Shown: positions 28,562-38,100 of the stretch, one piece after another | How the letters are laid out: each line of letters starts with the position of its first letter | Numbering within the stretch: the first letter of the stretch is position 1 | Origin: an uncultured Bacteroidia bacterium | GTDB taxonomy: Bacteria; Bacteroidota; Bacteroidia; Bacteroidales; UBA932 | Direction of reading: 5' to 3' | DNA: 64,000 nucleotides | Assembly (NCBI GenBank): GCA_902780455.1 | Contig: CACZFO010000001.1 | Coordinates: 186,001 to 250,000, forward strand | Made by a program: the position numbers and the translations under genes | The notes under the pieces: model-generated | What the model was told of the DNA's origin: nothing | Seen by the model: the letters and a program-made list of their open reading frames with translations, nothing else | Database searches by the model: none

Positions 28562-30461
28562 AATAGCTGCGGACTTTTTTTGCAGCCGCCTTGCCTATGA
28601 CTGTGGCAAGGTCTTCTTCTGACGCTTTCTTTATTCTGGCCACGCTCTTGAAATGCTGCAGGAGCTTCTGCTCCGTAGCCTGGCCGATACCCTTTATTTC
28701 CGACAGTTCTGAATGTGTCTGATGCTTGCTGCGGAGGCTGCGGTGGAAGGTGATGCCGAAGCGGTGGGCCTCGTCGCGCAGCTGCATTATGGTTTTGAGG
28801 CTCGGCGAGTTCTTGTCCAGAAAGAGCGGGTTGGGATCTCCAGGGCGGATGAGTTCTTCCAGCCTTTTTGCTATTCCTATGATTGGCATCGTCTTTTCCA
28901 GTCCAAGGTCCTTGAGGGCTTGATAGGCAAAGTCCAGCTGGCCTCTTCCGCCGTCGACCACTACCAGCTGAGGAAGGTCTTCCGGAGCCTCTTCCATGAG
29001 TCTGGAGTAACGGCGGAAAACAACTTCGTATATGGAGGCAAAATCATTGGCTCCCACCACGGTCTTGATGTTGAACTTCCTGTAATCTTTCTTGGAAGGC
29101 TTTCCGTTGCGGAAGACCACGCATGAGGCTACAGGGTTGGTTCCCTGGATATTGGAGTTGTCAAAGCACTCGATGTGAACCGGGTACTCTTTCAGGTGGA
29201 GGTCTCTCTTGAGCATTTCCACTCCGAGGTTTTTCTTTTCTTCTGGATTCTTCAGGGCTTCCTGCTTGAGGGCCTGGAGCATGAATTCCCTGGCGTTCTT
29301 GGTGCACAGCTCCATCAGAGAAAGCTTGTCTCCCTTCTGCGGCACGTGGATGTTGTGCTCGCTGCTGAGGATGCCTTCCTCAGGCATGAACGGAACTATG
29401 ACCTCGCGGCACGGTTTCTCACCGGCATCGCTGAGGATGTTGTACACGCTCAGCATGAAGTGGGTGAGGATTTCCCTGCGGCCGGTTTCAGCCTGATCTG
29501 CGGAGGCGGTTCCGGTGCTTTCCTGAGGAAGTTCTCCTGAAAGGTCGCCCTGTGTTTTCAGTTCCAGGCTCAGTACCCTTGTAATGCATCCGTTTACTAC
29601 CCTGAAGTAGTTGCCGAAGGCACTGCCTTTTTTGTCGGCTTTCTTGATGCTGTCTGTAAAGACTATGGAGAACACGTCCAGGTTGGCCAGGGTAGGCTGC
29701 ACTATCAGAGACTTGTTGTAGTGTGTGGTCAGAAGCTGCATCCTCTCCTTGAAGGCCTGGGCTGTTTCAAAATCCAACCTTGAGGAGGCCTCGTTCATTT
29801 TCTGCTTGAAGAGTCTAATCATCTGCGATGCGTTTCCCTTGAGGATGCTTTTTATGGCTTCTATGTTTTCAAGATAGTCTTCCTCGGAGATTTTCCCGAT
29901 GCACGGGGCGTCGCATTTTCCGATGTGGAAGTTGAGGCATTCCTTGAACTTGCCCCTGGCTATGTCTTCTTGAGTGAGTTTGAGCGAACAGGTCCTCAGG
30001 CGGAACAGGGAGAGGAAAAGGTCTGTGAGGCCGTGGGCATACATCGCCGAGCTGTAAGGTCCGAAATAGAGGGAGCCGTCGCGGTTGAGGGTCCTGGTTA
30101 TGAATACTCTCGGGAACGGTTCGTTCTTTATGCAGATCCAAGGATAGGTCTTGCTGTCCTTGAGCAGTATGTTGTAGCGGGGCTGGTTCTTCTTTATGAG
30201 ATTGTTTTCAAGCAGGAATGCATCTTGTTCGTTTTCCACCACCGTGTATTTCACGTCGGCTATCTTCCCAACCAGGGCCCTGGTCTTGGCATTGAGCCTG
30301 TCTTCGGAGACAAAGTAGGAGGAGACCCTGTTTTTCAGGTCCTTGGCTTTTCCCACGTAGATTATTTTTCCGGTGGAATCATAAAACCTGTAGACTCCCG
30401 GCTGGTGTGGAAGAAGTGATATTATCTCCTTTTTTATTGTATCTTTGTCTTTGATGTGCAT
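28530..30461 (-). CDS. uvrC: Excinuclease ABC subunit C
   Basis: 643 residues. Makes the dual incisions of nucleotide excision repair with UvrB. The GIY-YIG nuclease is at the N-terminus (PGVYRFYD..KIIYVGKAKDLKNR, 20-45). The UVR segment (SRLDFETAQAFKERMQLL) is near residue 225. The RNase H-like endonuclease has ECFDNSNIQG and VVDGGRGQLD, and a helix-hairpin-helix ends the protein. An extra Gly/Ser/Thr/Ala-rich loop (around ELPQESTGTASADQAETG) lies before that nuclease domain. Start codons of uvrC and the divergent acyltransferase gene are only 11 bases apart. Confidence 0.97.
   Translation of the reverse strand: MHIKDKDTIKKEIISLLPHQPGVYRFYDSTGKIIYVGKAKDLKNRVSSYFVSEDRLNAKTRALVGKIADVKYTVVENEQDAFLLENNLIKKNQPRYNILLKDSKTYPWICIKNEPFPRVFITRTLNRDGSLYFGPYSSAMYAHGLTDLFLSLFRLRTCSLKLTQEDIARGKFKECLNFHIGKCDAPCIGKISEEDYLENIEAIKSILKGNASQMIRLFKQKMNEASSRLDFETAQAFKERMQLLTTHYNKSLIVQPTLANLDVFSIVFTDSIKKADKKGSAFGNYFRVVNGCITRVLSLELKTQGDLSGELPQESTGTASADQAETGRREILTHFMLSVYNILSDAGEKPCREVIVPFMPEEGILSSEHNIHVPQKGDKLSLMELCTKNAREFMLQALKQEALKNPEEKKNLGVEMLKRDLHLKEYPVHIECFDNSNIQGTNPVASCVVFRNGKPSKKDYRKFNIKTVVGANDFASIYEVVFRRYSRLMEEAPEDLPQLVVVDGGRGQLDFAYQALKDLGLEKTMPIIGIAKRLEELIRPGDPNPLFLDKNSPSLKTIMQLRDEAHRFGITFHRSLRSKHQTHSELSEIKGIGQATEQKLLQHFKSVARIKKASEEDLATVIGKAAAKKVRSYFNGIPLQEEA
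30440..30447 (+). promoter_or_regulatory. -7 box TATCTTTG of the acyltransferase gene, inside the uvrC 5' coding region
   Basis: A perfect TAnnTTTG match 26 bases before ATG 30473, overlapping uvrC codons 5-8. Coding constraint could explain it, but some promoter must lie within uvrC because the intergenic gap is 11 bases. Confidence 0.45.
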
Positions 30462-30472
30462 GTGTAACGGCT

Positions 30473-32254
30473 ATGGGCGCAAAAGTAATCAATAAAAGCG
30501 AAGTAAAGAAGTCTATGAAGATTCCCGGGATTCCGGGCAGTCTTCTTGCTGCAATGACCATGAAGATAGCCGGTCTTGACAAGCTCAACGAACTTTACGA
30601 CAGGCTGGCAGATTACAAGGGGGTGGAGTTTGCGGACAGGGCGCTGGAGTATCTGGACATATCACTGAACGTAAACACTCCCGCCCTTGAAAACATTCCC
30701 AAGGAAGGCGGCGTGGTCATTACTTCCAACCATCCGTTCGGAGGGCTGGACGGGCTTGCTGCCCTGAGCATACTGGGCAAGGTCCGCAAGGATGTCAAGA
30801 TCCTTACCAACTTCATCCTTTCCAAGGTTCCAAATGTTTCCGAATACTTCATCCCGATTAACACAACCTACGCTTTCGGCAAGTTTACCGCTCCAACCAT
30901 ATCCGGCCTGCGCCAGGCTGAGGAGCATCTCCAGAAAGGTGGTGCGCTGGTGATATTCCCTGCCGGAGAGGTTTCTTCTTGGAACACCCAGGGGAAGGTC
31001 GTTGAAGATGCCGAGTGGTTAACCTACATATGCCGTCAGGTCCGCCGTTCAAAGTGTCCGGTGGTCCCGATGTATTTCCACGGCAAGAACTCCAAGTATT
31101 TCCAGTGGCTGGGCCGTATCAGCACCAAACTCAGCGACCTTCGTTTCACCGGAGAACTTTTTGACAAGAAGGGCAAGGAGATAAAGGTCAGGGTCGGATC
31201 CGTCATACAGCATGCCGAACTTGAGAAGTTTACAGAAGACAGGATGGTTTCCAAGTTCCTCAGGAGCCGCTCCTATGTTCTTGAAGCAGATACCGAGGAG
31301 AGGGATGCAAGTGTCTATACCACGGAACTGATACCTCCGGTTCCGGTAGACCTTATACTTAAGGAAATGAAGGAGAATCCCGATGCCCATCTGTTTGACC
31401 TGGGAACCCTTTCCTGCTACTTGTTCAGTTACAGCCAGATACCAAACCTCATGAGGGAGGTTGCCCTCAAGAGGGAGGAGGCTTTCCGTGCAGTTGGCGA
31501 GGGTACCAACAAGGCGATGGATACGGATGAGTACGATAAGTACTACCGCCATCTCATACTCTGGGACCATGGCACCAAAGACCTTGTCGGAGCCTACAGG
31601 ATAGGACTCGGAAAGGAAATCCTGGAGCAGAAGGGAATCCACGGCTTCTATGCAGACTCCCTTTTCCGCTTTTCCGACGACTTTGCACCCATACTTTCAA
31701 GGAGCGCTGAACTCGGACGTTCTTTCGTAGCCGTAAATCATCAGAAAGACACCTTGGCGCTTCTTCTTCTTCTCAAAGGTCTGCTGTACACCATGGTCAA
31801 GTATCCGGAGTACAGGCACCTCATAGGTCCAGTAAGTATAAGTTCCTGGTATCCTATGCTTTACAGGAGTCTCATGATACATTACCTGAGGTTGCACCAC
31901 AGCAATCCGGAGCTTGCCGGAATGTCTAATCCAAAGACTCCGTTCGTACCGGACTTCGGAAGGGTGGATGCAGATGCCCTCCTTTTCGGAAAGATGAACA
32001 ACGCCGAAGCATTTGACCGCTACCTTTTGAAAATCAGCGGAGGCAAGTACCGTCTTCCGGCACTTCTGAAAAAGTACATAAAGATGGGGGCGAGGATTAT
32101 AGACTACAACGTTGACCCTGACTTCAACTACTGCGTAGACGGTCTGATAATGATAAATCTGGAGGATATTCCGACAGACGACATAGACTCTCTCTCAAAG
32201 GAGTTTGAAGACAAGGATCCTATCTACCGCCGCTTCTACGGCTCCAACCTGTAA
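30473..32254 (+). CDS. Bifunctional aminolipid synthase, OlsF-type acyltransferase fusion
   Basis: 593 residues in two parts. Residues ~60-290 are a PlsC/LPLAT-type O-acyltransferase with SNHPFGGLDG (H87, D93) and IFPAGEVSSW. Residues ~300-590 are a GNAT-type N-acyltransferase of the OlsB/hemolysin-like group (GAYRIGLG.., RSAELGRSFV). In Bacteroides the two activities are on separate adjacent genes (glsA, glsB) and make glycine lipids; fused OlsF proteins of Serratia and Flavobacterium make ornithine lipids. The domain order here matches OlsF. Which amino acid is used cannot be read off. An in-frame ATG at 30515 (MKIPGIPGS) is a possible alternative start. It ends 1 base from the convergent rnpA-yidD stop. 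Confidence 0.85.
   Translation: MGAKVINKSEVKKSMKIPGIPGSLLAAMTMKIAGLDKLNELYDRLADYKGVEFADRALEYLDISLNVNTPALENIPKEGGVVITSNHPFGGLDGLAALSILGKVRKDVKILTNFILSKVPNVSEYFIPINTTYAFGKFTAPTISGLRQAEEHLQKGGALVIFPAGEVSSWNTQGKVVEDAEWLTYICRQVRRSKCPVVPMYFHGKNSKYFQWLGRISTKLSDLRFTGELFDKKGKEIKVRVGSVIQHAELEKFTEDRMVSKFLRSRSYVLEADTEERDASVYTTELIPPVPVDLILKEMKENPDAHLFDLGTLSCYLFSYSQIPNLMREVALKREEAFRAVGEGTNKAMDTDEYDKYYRHLILWDHGTKDLVGAYRIGLGKEILEQKGIHGFYADSLFRFSDDFAPILSRSAELGRSFVAVNHQKDTLALLLLLKGLLYTMVKYPEYRHLIGPVSISSWYPMLYRSLMIHYLRLHHSNPELAGMSNPKTPFVPDFGRVDADALLFGKMNNAEAFDRYLLKISGGKYRLPALLKKYIKMGARIIDYNVDPDFNYCVDGLIMINLEDIPTDDIDSLSKEFEDKDPIYRRFYGSNL
30480..30487 (-). promoter_or_regulatory. -7 box TACTTTTG of uvrC, inside the acyltransferase 5' end
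   Basis: A minus-strand TAnnTTTG match 19 bases upstream of the uvrC ATG. It overlaps codons 3-5 of the divergent gene if that starts at 30473. Confidence 0.45.
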
Positions 32255-32255
32255 T

Positions 32256-32939
32256 TCAAGGAACCGGATCGTAACCGCTGCCACCCCACGGATGGCATCT
32301 CAGGATGCGTCTTGCCGCAAGGTAAAATCCCTTTATTGGCCCATGTTTGCGGAAAGCCTCGATTGCATACTGCGAGCATGTGGGAGTAAACCTGCAGGTT
32401 GCGGGTTTGAGGGGCGAGATGCAAACCTGGTAGAACTTTATCAGAATCACGAACGGAAAAGACAGGACAGCCTTTACGGCGGAAAGGATTCCTCCGGTCT
32501 TTTTGGCGGGCCGAGGTTCGTCAGCCTTCTCTTCTTTCAACGGCTCAGCCGCAGCCTGAACTTCCGGTTTTTTCTCGGCGATGGTATTGAGGATTGTCTT
32601 TACGGCTTCTTCTATCTTGGAGTACGGCAGCTTTTCCTTTGAAACGTATGTGAAACTTATGACAGCCGAACAAGGCTGGAGAATCTGCTTGTTGAGGCGG
32701 TAAGCCTCCCTCATCCTGCGTTTGAGCAGGTTGCGGTCTACGGCGTTCTTGAAGAGTTTCTTTGGAGCCACTACCATTATCTTGTTTGGAGCCTTGCCGT
32801 TTTCTTCGGTTCCGAAAAGATATCTGGCTATGACGGGATGGGATTCTGCACGGTGCCCCCTTGACATAAGCCGCAGGATCTGTTTCCTGGACTTAAGCCT
32901 TTCCTCTTTGCTGAATGTTTTAGGGGCGGTGCTTTGCAT
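32256..32939 (-). CDS. rnpA-yidD: RnpA-YidD fusion: RNase P protein component joined to membrane-insertion efficiency factor
   Basis: 227 residues from ATG 32939. Residues ~1-120 are the RNase P protein ([13 protein letters not shown].., the RNR-like [16 protein letters not shown] near 65-80), which helps the P RNA cut tRNA 5' ends. A Lys/Glu/Ala/Pro linker (about 125-150) follows. Residues ~155-227 are YidD ([34 protein letters not shown], then [12 protein letters not shown]), a membrane-associated helper of YidC. The two are adjacent but separate genes in most bacteria. The frame has no stop between them, so they are read as one polypeptide. Last gene of the SUI1-DUF4271-hemD operon; starts 4 bases after hemD. 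Confidence 0.9.
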   Translation of the reverse strand: MQSTAPKTFSKEERLKSRKQILRLMSRGHRAESHPVIARYLFGTEENGKAPNKIMVVAPKKLFKNAVDRNLLKRRMREAYRLNKQILQPCSAVISFTYVSKEKLPYSKIEEAVKTILNTIAEKKPEVQAAAEPLKEEKADEPRPAKKTGGILSAVKAVLSFPFVILIKFYQVCISPLKPATCRFTPTCSQYAIEAFRKHGPIKGFYLAARRILRCHPWGGSGYDPVP

Positions 32940-32942
32940 CAA

Positions 32943-34010
32943 TTATTTCTTGGTTGCTTTCTTTGCAACTGGCTTCTTAGCAGGGGCTTTAGCGGCAGGC
33001 TTCTTGGCCTCAACCTTCTTAGCCGGAGCTTTAGCAGCAGGCTTCTTGGCCTCAACCTTCTTTGCAGGAGCTTTGGCGGCAGGCTTCTTGGCCTCAACCT
33101 TCTTAGCCGGAGCTTTAGCAGCAGGCTTCTTGGCCTCAACCTTCTTAGCCGGAGCTTTAGCAGCAGGCTTCTTGGCTTCAGCCTTCTTTGCCGGAGCTTT
33201 AGCTGCAGGCTTCTTGGCTTCAACCTTCTTCTCTACAGGTTCATCCGGGAGGAGTGACTGCTTGAAATCAGGATCCTGGAGAAGCTTTTCAAGAGCGTTT
33301 GCAAGAGCCGGGAATTCAGGAGTGGGGCCGCCTATGGCATATTTCAGCCCGGCTTCTCTCATGGCCTTGCGTATGCTTGCTCCAAAGGCTACGAACTTGG
33401 TATCTTTCTGCTTGAATCCCGGGAAATTGTTCTTCAATGAAGTGACATCAAGGGCATTGTAGAATGCAATTATCTGATAGTCTTCAAGCTTGAGATCTTT
33501 CAGGTTGTTGTCTACGAACTTGGCCACAACTGCCGGAGCAAAGTTTAGATTGGCTTCCTTGAAAAGCTGGATCCACTCCGGATAGATGTGGTCCGGAGAA
33601 GCAATCAGGATGCTCTCGTTCTTATGCTTGTCCATCTTGGCAAGCTTTACCACGGAGGCAAAGGTTCCGTCGCCGAAGAATATCTTCCTCTTGCGGTAGA
33701 TTATGTGTTTCTGAAGATAATAGGACAGGCCTTCCGAGGTACAGAAATACTTCTGGGAATCAGGTACTTTGATCCTCATTTCGGCACAGAGCTGGAAGAA
33801 TGCGTCTATGGTGCCTTTGGATGTGAATACGATGGCAGAATAGTCAGGAATGTTAATCTTCTGAGCCCTGAATTCCCTTACGGTAAGGGGAATCATGCTG
33901 AAGAAAGGCCTGAAGTCTATCTGCACGTTGTATTTTTTCATCAGATTGGCGTAGTAAGGGTTTGCACTTGCCACGCCAGGCTGGGCTATGAGTATCTTGT
34001 TTATCTTCAT
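32943..34010 (-). CDS. hemD: Uroporphyrinogen-III synthase domain protein with histone-H1-like Lys/Ala/Pro tail
   Basis: 355 residues. Residues ~1-250 match the HEM4 fold as found in Bacteroidota (IVFTSKGTIDAFF near 60, VAFGASIRKAMREAGL near 220), which closes hydroxymethylbilane to uroporphyrinogen III. Residues ~261-344 are six copies of a 14-residue unit KKVEAKKPAAKAPA (one with A for V), then KKPVAKKATKK. The tail is like eukaryotic H1 or bacterial HU/AlgP tails and should bind nucleic acid or be disordered. Overlaps the DUF4271 stop by 4 bases. Other haem genes are absent nearby, so the enzymatic role is inferred from fold only. Confidence 0.82.
   Translation of the reverse strand: MKINKILIAQPGVASANPYYANLMKKYNVQIDFRPFFSMIPLTVREFRAQKINIPDYSAIVFTSKGTIDAFFQLCAEMRIKVPDSQKYFCTSEGLSYYLQKHIIYRKRKIFFGDGTFASVVKLAKMDKHKNESILIASPDHIYPEWIQLFKEANLNFAPAVVAKFVDNNLKDLKLEDYQIIAFYNALDVTSLKNNFPGFKQKDTKFVAFGASIRKAMREAGLKYAIGGPTPEFPALANALEKLLQDPDFKQSLLPDEPVEKKVEAKKPAAKAPAKKAEAKKPAAKAPAKKVEAKKPAAKAPAKKVEAKKPAAKAPAKKVEAKKPAAKAPAKKVEAKKPAAKAPAKKPVAKKATKK
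32979..33230 (-). repeat. 42-bp tandem repeat x6 encoding the HemD tail
   Basis: 252 bases equal six 42-bp units, nearly identical at DNA level. They encode KKVEAKKPAAKAPA (second unit KKAEAKKPAAKAPA). The near identity points to recent expansion or gene conversion, and copy number is likely to vary between strains. Confidence 0.93.
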
Positions 34011-34747
34011 AACAACAATCTAAACAACAGAGCTGCCGGAAGCAGTTCAAGGCTGCAAAGGTACAAAATGTAGAAAAAAACAGAAAAATTGTTTTTCAGC
34101 AGGACAATGGCTTCCATAATAAGATACAGTAGCGCAGGTATGATGCAGAGCAGGCTCAGGTACGGGTTGATCCTGGCCGTCAGAAGGAGTACCGATGCGA
34201 TTATCACATAGTCCAGCCCCATCCTGCCCGTGAACTTGAAGACTGATGTACGGTTGACATAGTCCATTATGGCCATGATTCCGTATTTGACGGCAAAATA
34301 AATGACGCATACCGCAAGGATTAGAAGGAACTTTTCAGGAGTCCTGAAAACAGCAAACAAGGCTGTAGGAAGCAGAAAGAAGGCGGAGATGTTCCTGGAA
34401 GACCGCAGAGCCATCTCGTTGTCTATATCCTCATGTCTTTTTGGTAAGAAAGCGGCCCAGACCGCGCGGGCAAGGCCTTCCACTATCCTTTCCGTGGCTA
34501 CAAGGAAAAAGATGATCAGGAAGATGACCACTCCCATGTCCACATATTTCTCAGCCGGGGTCATCACTTCAATCCGGCTCGGAACCGCTTCGGTTTGGAT
34601 CTTGGTTGCGGTCCAGACCTGGGTGATGGAAGAATCGCGATCAAGGTGATAAGTGTAGCCGGCAACATGCGGGAACAGTTCCGGGTTGTCATCTACCCGG
34701 ATAGGGGACAGGCTGTCCAAGGGATTGTATGTCACATCCTGGAGCAT
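34007..34747 (-). CDS. DUF4271 membrane protein
   Basis: 246 residues. After a soluble N-terminal ~75 residues there are five to six hydrophobic segments (VDMGVVIFLIIFFLVATERI near 85, then NISAFFLLPTALFAVF, FLLILAVCVIYFAVKYGI and so on). This is the Bacteroidota-specific DUF4271 family, whose usual neighbour is hemD, as here. Function unknown; inner membrane. Starts 3 bases after the SUI1 stop and overlaps hemD by 4 bases. Confidence 0.85.
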   Translation of the reverse strand: MLQDVTYNPLDSLSPIRVDDNPELFPHVAGYTYHLDRDSSITQVWTATKIQTEAVPSRIEVMTPAEKYVDMGVVIFLIIFFLVATERIVEGLARAVWAAFLPKRHEDIDNEMALRSSRNISAFFLLPTALFAVFRTPEKFLLILAVCVIYFAVKYGIMAIMDYVNRTSVFKFTGRMGLDYVIIASVLLLTARINPYLSLLCIIPALLYLIMEAIVLLKNNFSVFFYILYLCSLELLPAALLFRLLL

Positions 34748-34750
34748 CTT

Positions 34751-35098
34751 CTAGTTGCCTCTCTTTGCGTTGTATCCGTCTTTTTGAAGAAGTTCCGTGA
34801 TTTTGTCGCGGAAGTCTCCCTGGATGAGGATTTCCCCGTCCTTGACGCTTCCTCCCACTCCGCACTTTGTCTTGAGCTTCTTGCCCAGGTCCGAGAGGTC
34901 TTCGTCGGTTCCCACAAAGCCCTTGACAAGGGTAACCTGCTTGCCGGCCCTTCCGCTACGGTCTATGGCAACTATCAGTTTCTGCCTGGAGGGCGGCAGG
35001 GTCTGGACCTGTTCATCCTCATCTGCGGTGTCATATCTGAAGTTCGGATTGGTGGAGAAAACCACTCCGTCTCTCTTTTTCCAGTCGTTCTTTCCCAT
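34751..35098 (-). CDS. SUI1/eIF1-family translation initiation-like protein (YciH type)
   Basis: 115 residues from ATG 35098 (MGKNDWKKRDGVVFS). The C-terminal ~75 residues are the SUI1 fold with LVKGFVGTDEDLSDLGKKLKTKCGVGGSVKDGEILIQGD, which in eIF1/YciH binds the small ribosomal subunit and affects start-codon choice. In-frame codons upstream (to 35215) run into the divergent gene and are rejected because the -7 box at 35116-35123 fixes the transcript start. First gene of a four-gene operon. Confidence 0.92.
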   Translation of the reverse strand: MGKNDWKKRDGVVFSTNPNFRYDTADEDEQVQTLPPSRQKLIVAIDRSGRAGKQVTLVKGFVGTDEDLSDLGKKLKTKCGVGGSVKDGEILIQGDFRDKITELLQKDGYNAKRGN

Positions 35099-35115
35099 AT
35101 CAATAAAACTTGTTG

Positions 35116-35123
35116 CAAAATTA
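35116..35123 (-). promoter_or_regulatory. -7 box TAATTTTG of the SUI1-DUF4271-hemD-rnpA operon
   Basis: A minus-strand TAnnTTTG match 18 bases upstream of ATG 35098. It abuts, with a 1-base gap, the -7 box of the divergent gene. Confidence 0.55.
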
Positions 35124-35124
35124 G

Positions 35125-35132
35125 TATCTTTG
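35125..35132 (+). promoter_or_regulatory. -7 box TATCTTTG of the DUF2723 gene
   Basis: A TAnnTTTG match 25 bases before ATG 35157, back to back with the minus-strand box at 35116-35123. The two polymerases would compete for the same DNA. Confidence 0.6.
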
Positions 35133-35156
35133 TCGGATAACGAAAAATGAATTGGA

Positions 35157-38100
35157 ATGGAGTTCAAGAAATTCAAGCGCATAAACAATATCGTGGCGGT
35201 AGTTGTCCTGGCCATAGCCTCCTTTACCTACCTGTCCACAATAGAGCCGACGGTCAGTTTCTGGGACTGCGGCGAGTTCATTGCCTCATCCTATAAGCTG
35301 GAAGTGGGACACCCTCCCGGAAACCCGACTTTCCAGACTATTGCAAGATTCTTCACGATGTTTGCAGACAAGGAGCATGCTGCCTTGATGGTGAACGCGA
35401 TGAGCGCGCTTTGCTCCGCACTTACCATCATGCTGCTCTACCTGACCATAGTGCACCTGGCACGTAGGCTCATGGAGAAGAAAGATGGTTTGTCTTCATC
35501 AGCGATGGAGGTTTCAGCCGCGGTCAAGATAATCGGCGCCGGTATCGTGGGAGCCCTCGCTTACTGCTGGTCAGACACGTTCTGGTTCTCAGCCGTTGAA
35601 GGTGAGGTGTATGCAATGAGTTCCCTGGCTACCGCCCTGGTTTTCTGGGCTATGCTCAAGTGGGAAGAAAAGGCTGACGAACCTTATGCCAACCGCTGGC
35701 TGGTGCTGATAGCCTTCATAATGGGATTCTCCATAGGAATCCACCTGCTCAACCTGCTTACGATCCCGGCCCTTGGAATGGTCTACTATTACCGCAAGTT
35801 CAAGGTATCCACATGGGGAGCATGGAAGGCTTTCTTCGTATCCTGCTTCATCCTCATCGTGATAAACTGGGGAATCATTCCTTACCTGCCGGCCCTGTCC
35901 GCATTTGTAGACAGGATTTTCGTGAACGGATTCTCCCTGCCTAGGAACAGCGGTGCTGCATTCTTCGTGCTTCTGATCATTGCCGCATGTTTCTGGGGGG
36001 CATACAGGTCTTACAAGAAGGGCAATGCCTTGTGGAACAACATCTTCATCTGCACGATGGCCATCATCATAGGCTACTCTCTCTTTGCCGTGGTGGTGAT
36101 AAGGTCTTCTGTGAACACTCCTACCAACGAGTATCAGCCTGACAATCCTTACACCCTGGTAAGATACCTCAACAGGGAGCAGTACGGTTCAGCACCTCTC
36201 CTGTACGGACATACATACAAGTCCAGGATGACGGACGTGGACATCGCAGACTATTACAACTACGACAATACTGCCGGCAAGTACGTGAAACTTGACGGAC
36301 CGGCCCAGCCGGTTTACGGAAACAAGGTTCTCTTCCCGAGGATGTGGTCTTCTGCAGACCCTTCATACGACAAGTTCTATCAGGTTTATACCGGAATGGA
36401 CGGAACTCCTTCTGCCGGTGCCAACCTGAAGTACTTCTTTGCCTACCAGATGGATTTCATGTACTGGAGATATTTCTTCTGGAACTTCGTAGGCCGTCAG
36501 AACGACCTTCACTCCACCGTTCCGGGAGACATCTACAAGGGAAACTGGGAGAGCGGCATAGGATTCATAGACCGCGCCCGTCTTGGAGACCAGTCTGAAG
36601 GTCCTGATTACATAGTGGACAGCAAGGCAAAGAACCATTTCTACTTCCTGCCTTTGATCCTGGGTATAATCGGACTGTTCTACCAGCTCAGGCACGACAA
36701 GCAGAATACACTTGTAACGTTCCTGCTTTTCTTCCTGACAGGAATTGCGGTGGTCCTCTACCTCAACCAGCCTCCTTACCAGCCTAGGGAGAGAGACTAC
36801 GCTTATGCGGGTTCATTCTACGCATTTACCATATGGATAGGTTTTGCAGTACTGTGGCTCGGAGGTCTTCTGGAGAAGGCGTTCAAGTCTAAAAAGGCTG
36901 CTCCTTCCGTTGTGGCGGCGGCCTTGTGCCTGCTGGTTCCTGTGCAGATGGTTTCACAGACCTGGGACGACCACGACAGAAGCGGAAGGTACACCTGCCG
37001 CGACATGGCCTACAACTATCTGGCCGGCCTCGGGCAGAACGCCATACTGGTGACACACGGAGACAACGATACTTTCCCACTGTGGTACATCCAGGAGGTT
37101 GAAGGAGTCCGCACGGATGTGAGGATCATGAATACGTCGTTGCTTGGAACCGACTGGTACATAGACCAGATGAAGTGCAAGCAGTACGAGAGCGATCCTG
37201 TTCCTTTCACCCTTGAAAAGAAGGATTACTACTACGGCAAGAACGATTTTGTTCCGGTTGCAGACTATATCAAGGCTCCGGTTCCGGCCAAGGAACTGAT
37301 CAAGATACTCAAGGATCCTTCAGTTTCCGTTCCTATGGGAGACAAGAAGAACCATAACATCATAGCCGGCCGCCATTTCATAGTTCCTGTGAACAAGGAG
37401 AACGTGATAAAGAACGGAATAGTTGCCCCAAGAGACTACGACAAGATAGCCGACACCATACAGCTTGACATTCCGGAAGGAGTGGGCAGCATAGACAAGA
37501 CATCCATGATGATTCTTGACCTGCTGTCAAACTACAACTGGGAGCGTCCGCTGTACTTCCTCCAGAGAGGCGGTGAAATCAATATCGGAATCAAGGACTA
37601 TCTCCAGTGGGAGGGATTCGCATTCAAGTTTGTACCTATCAAGAGCCAGACAGGCAGAAGGAATGACAACATTGACCAGAACGCAAGTCCTGACACCCTC
37701 TACAACAGGATCATGAATGTCTACAGGTTTGAGTCCCTGGCCGCTCCTGTAAATATCGATTACCAGAACCTGCTTACCTTCAATTCCCTGATTTCAACCA
37801 GGGAACTCATTGCCAACACTGCAAAGCTCCTTGTCATGGACAAGCAGCCGGAAAAGGCGGTTGAGGTTCTGGACCGCATGCAGCAGGTAATGCCTGAGAG
37901 CAACTTCCCTCTGAACAATTCGCTGATATCAAGTATCAACGACCTGGCTGTCCTGGATGCCATAAGCGTATACTTTGTATGCGGAGAAAAAGAGAAGGGA
38001 GAATCCCTGGGAGACCGTTTCACCGAGGAGACCCTGCAGCACATAAAGCTGTTCATGAAACCTTATCGCGGAGAAGTATTCTTATGGGAGAGGCTTCAGA

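Noticed and set aside
32979..33230. Regular repeats that might look like a CRISPR array
   Set aside because: Units are contiguous with no spacers, and lie within a coding frame. No cas genes are present. The 43427-43501 and 45434-45513 repeats also lack spacers.
32722..33462. Repetitive Gly/Ala/Leu/Phe-rich frame on the plus strand
   Set aside because: It is the reverse complement of the HemD Lys/Ala/Pro repeats, not a gene.
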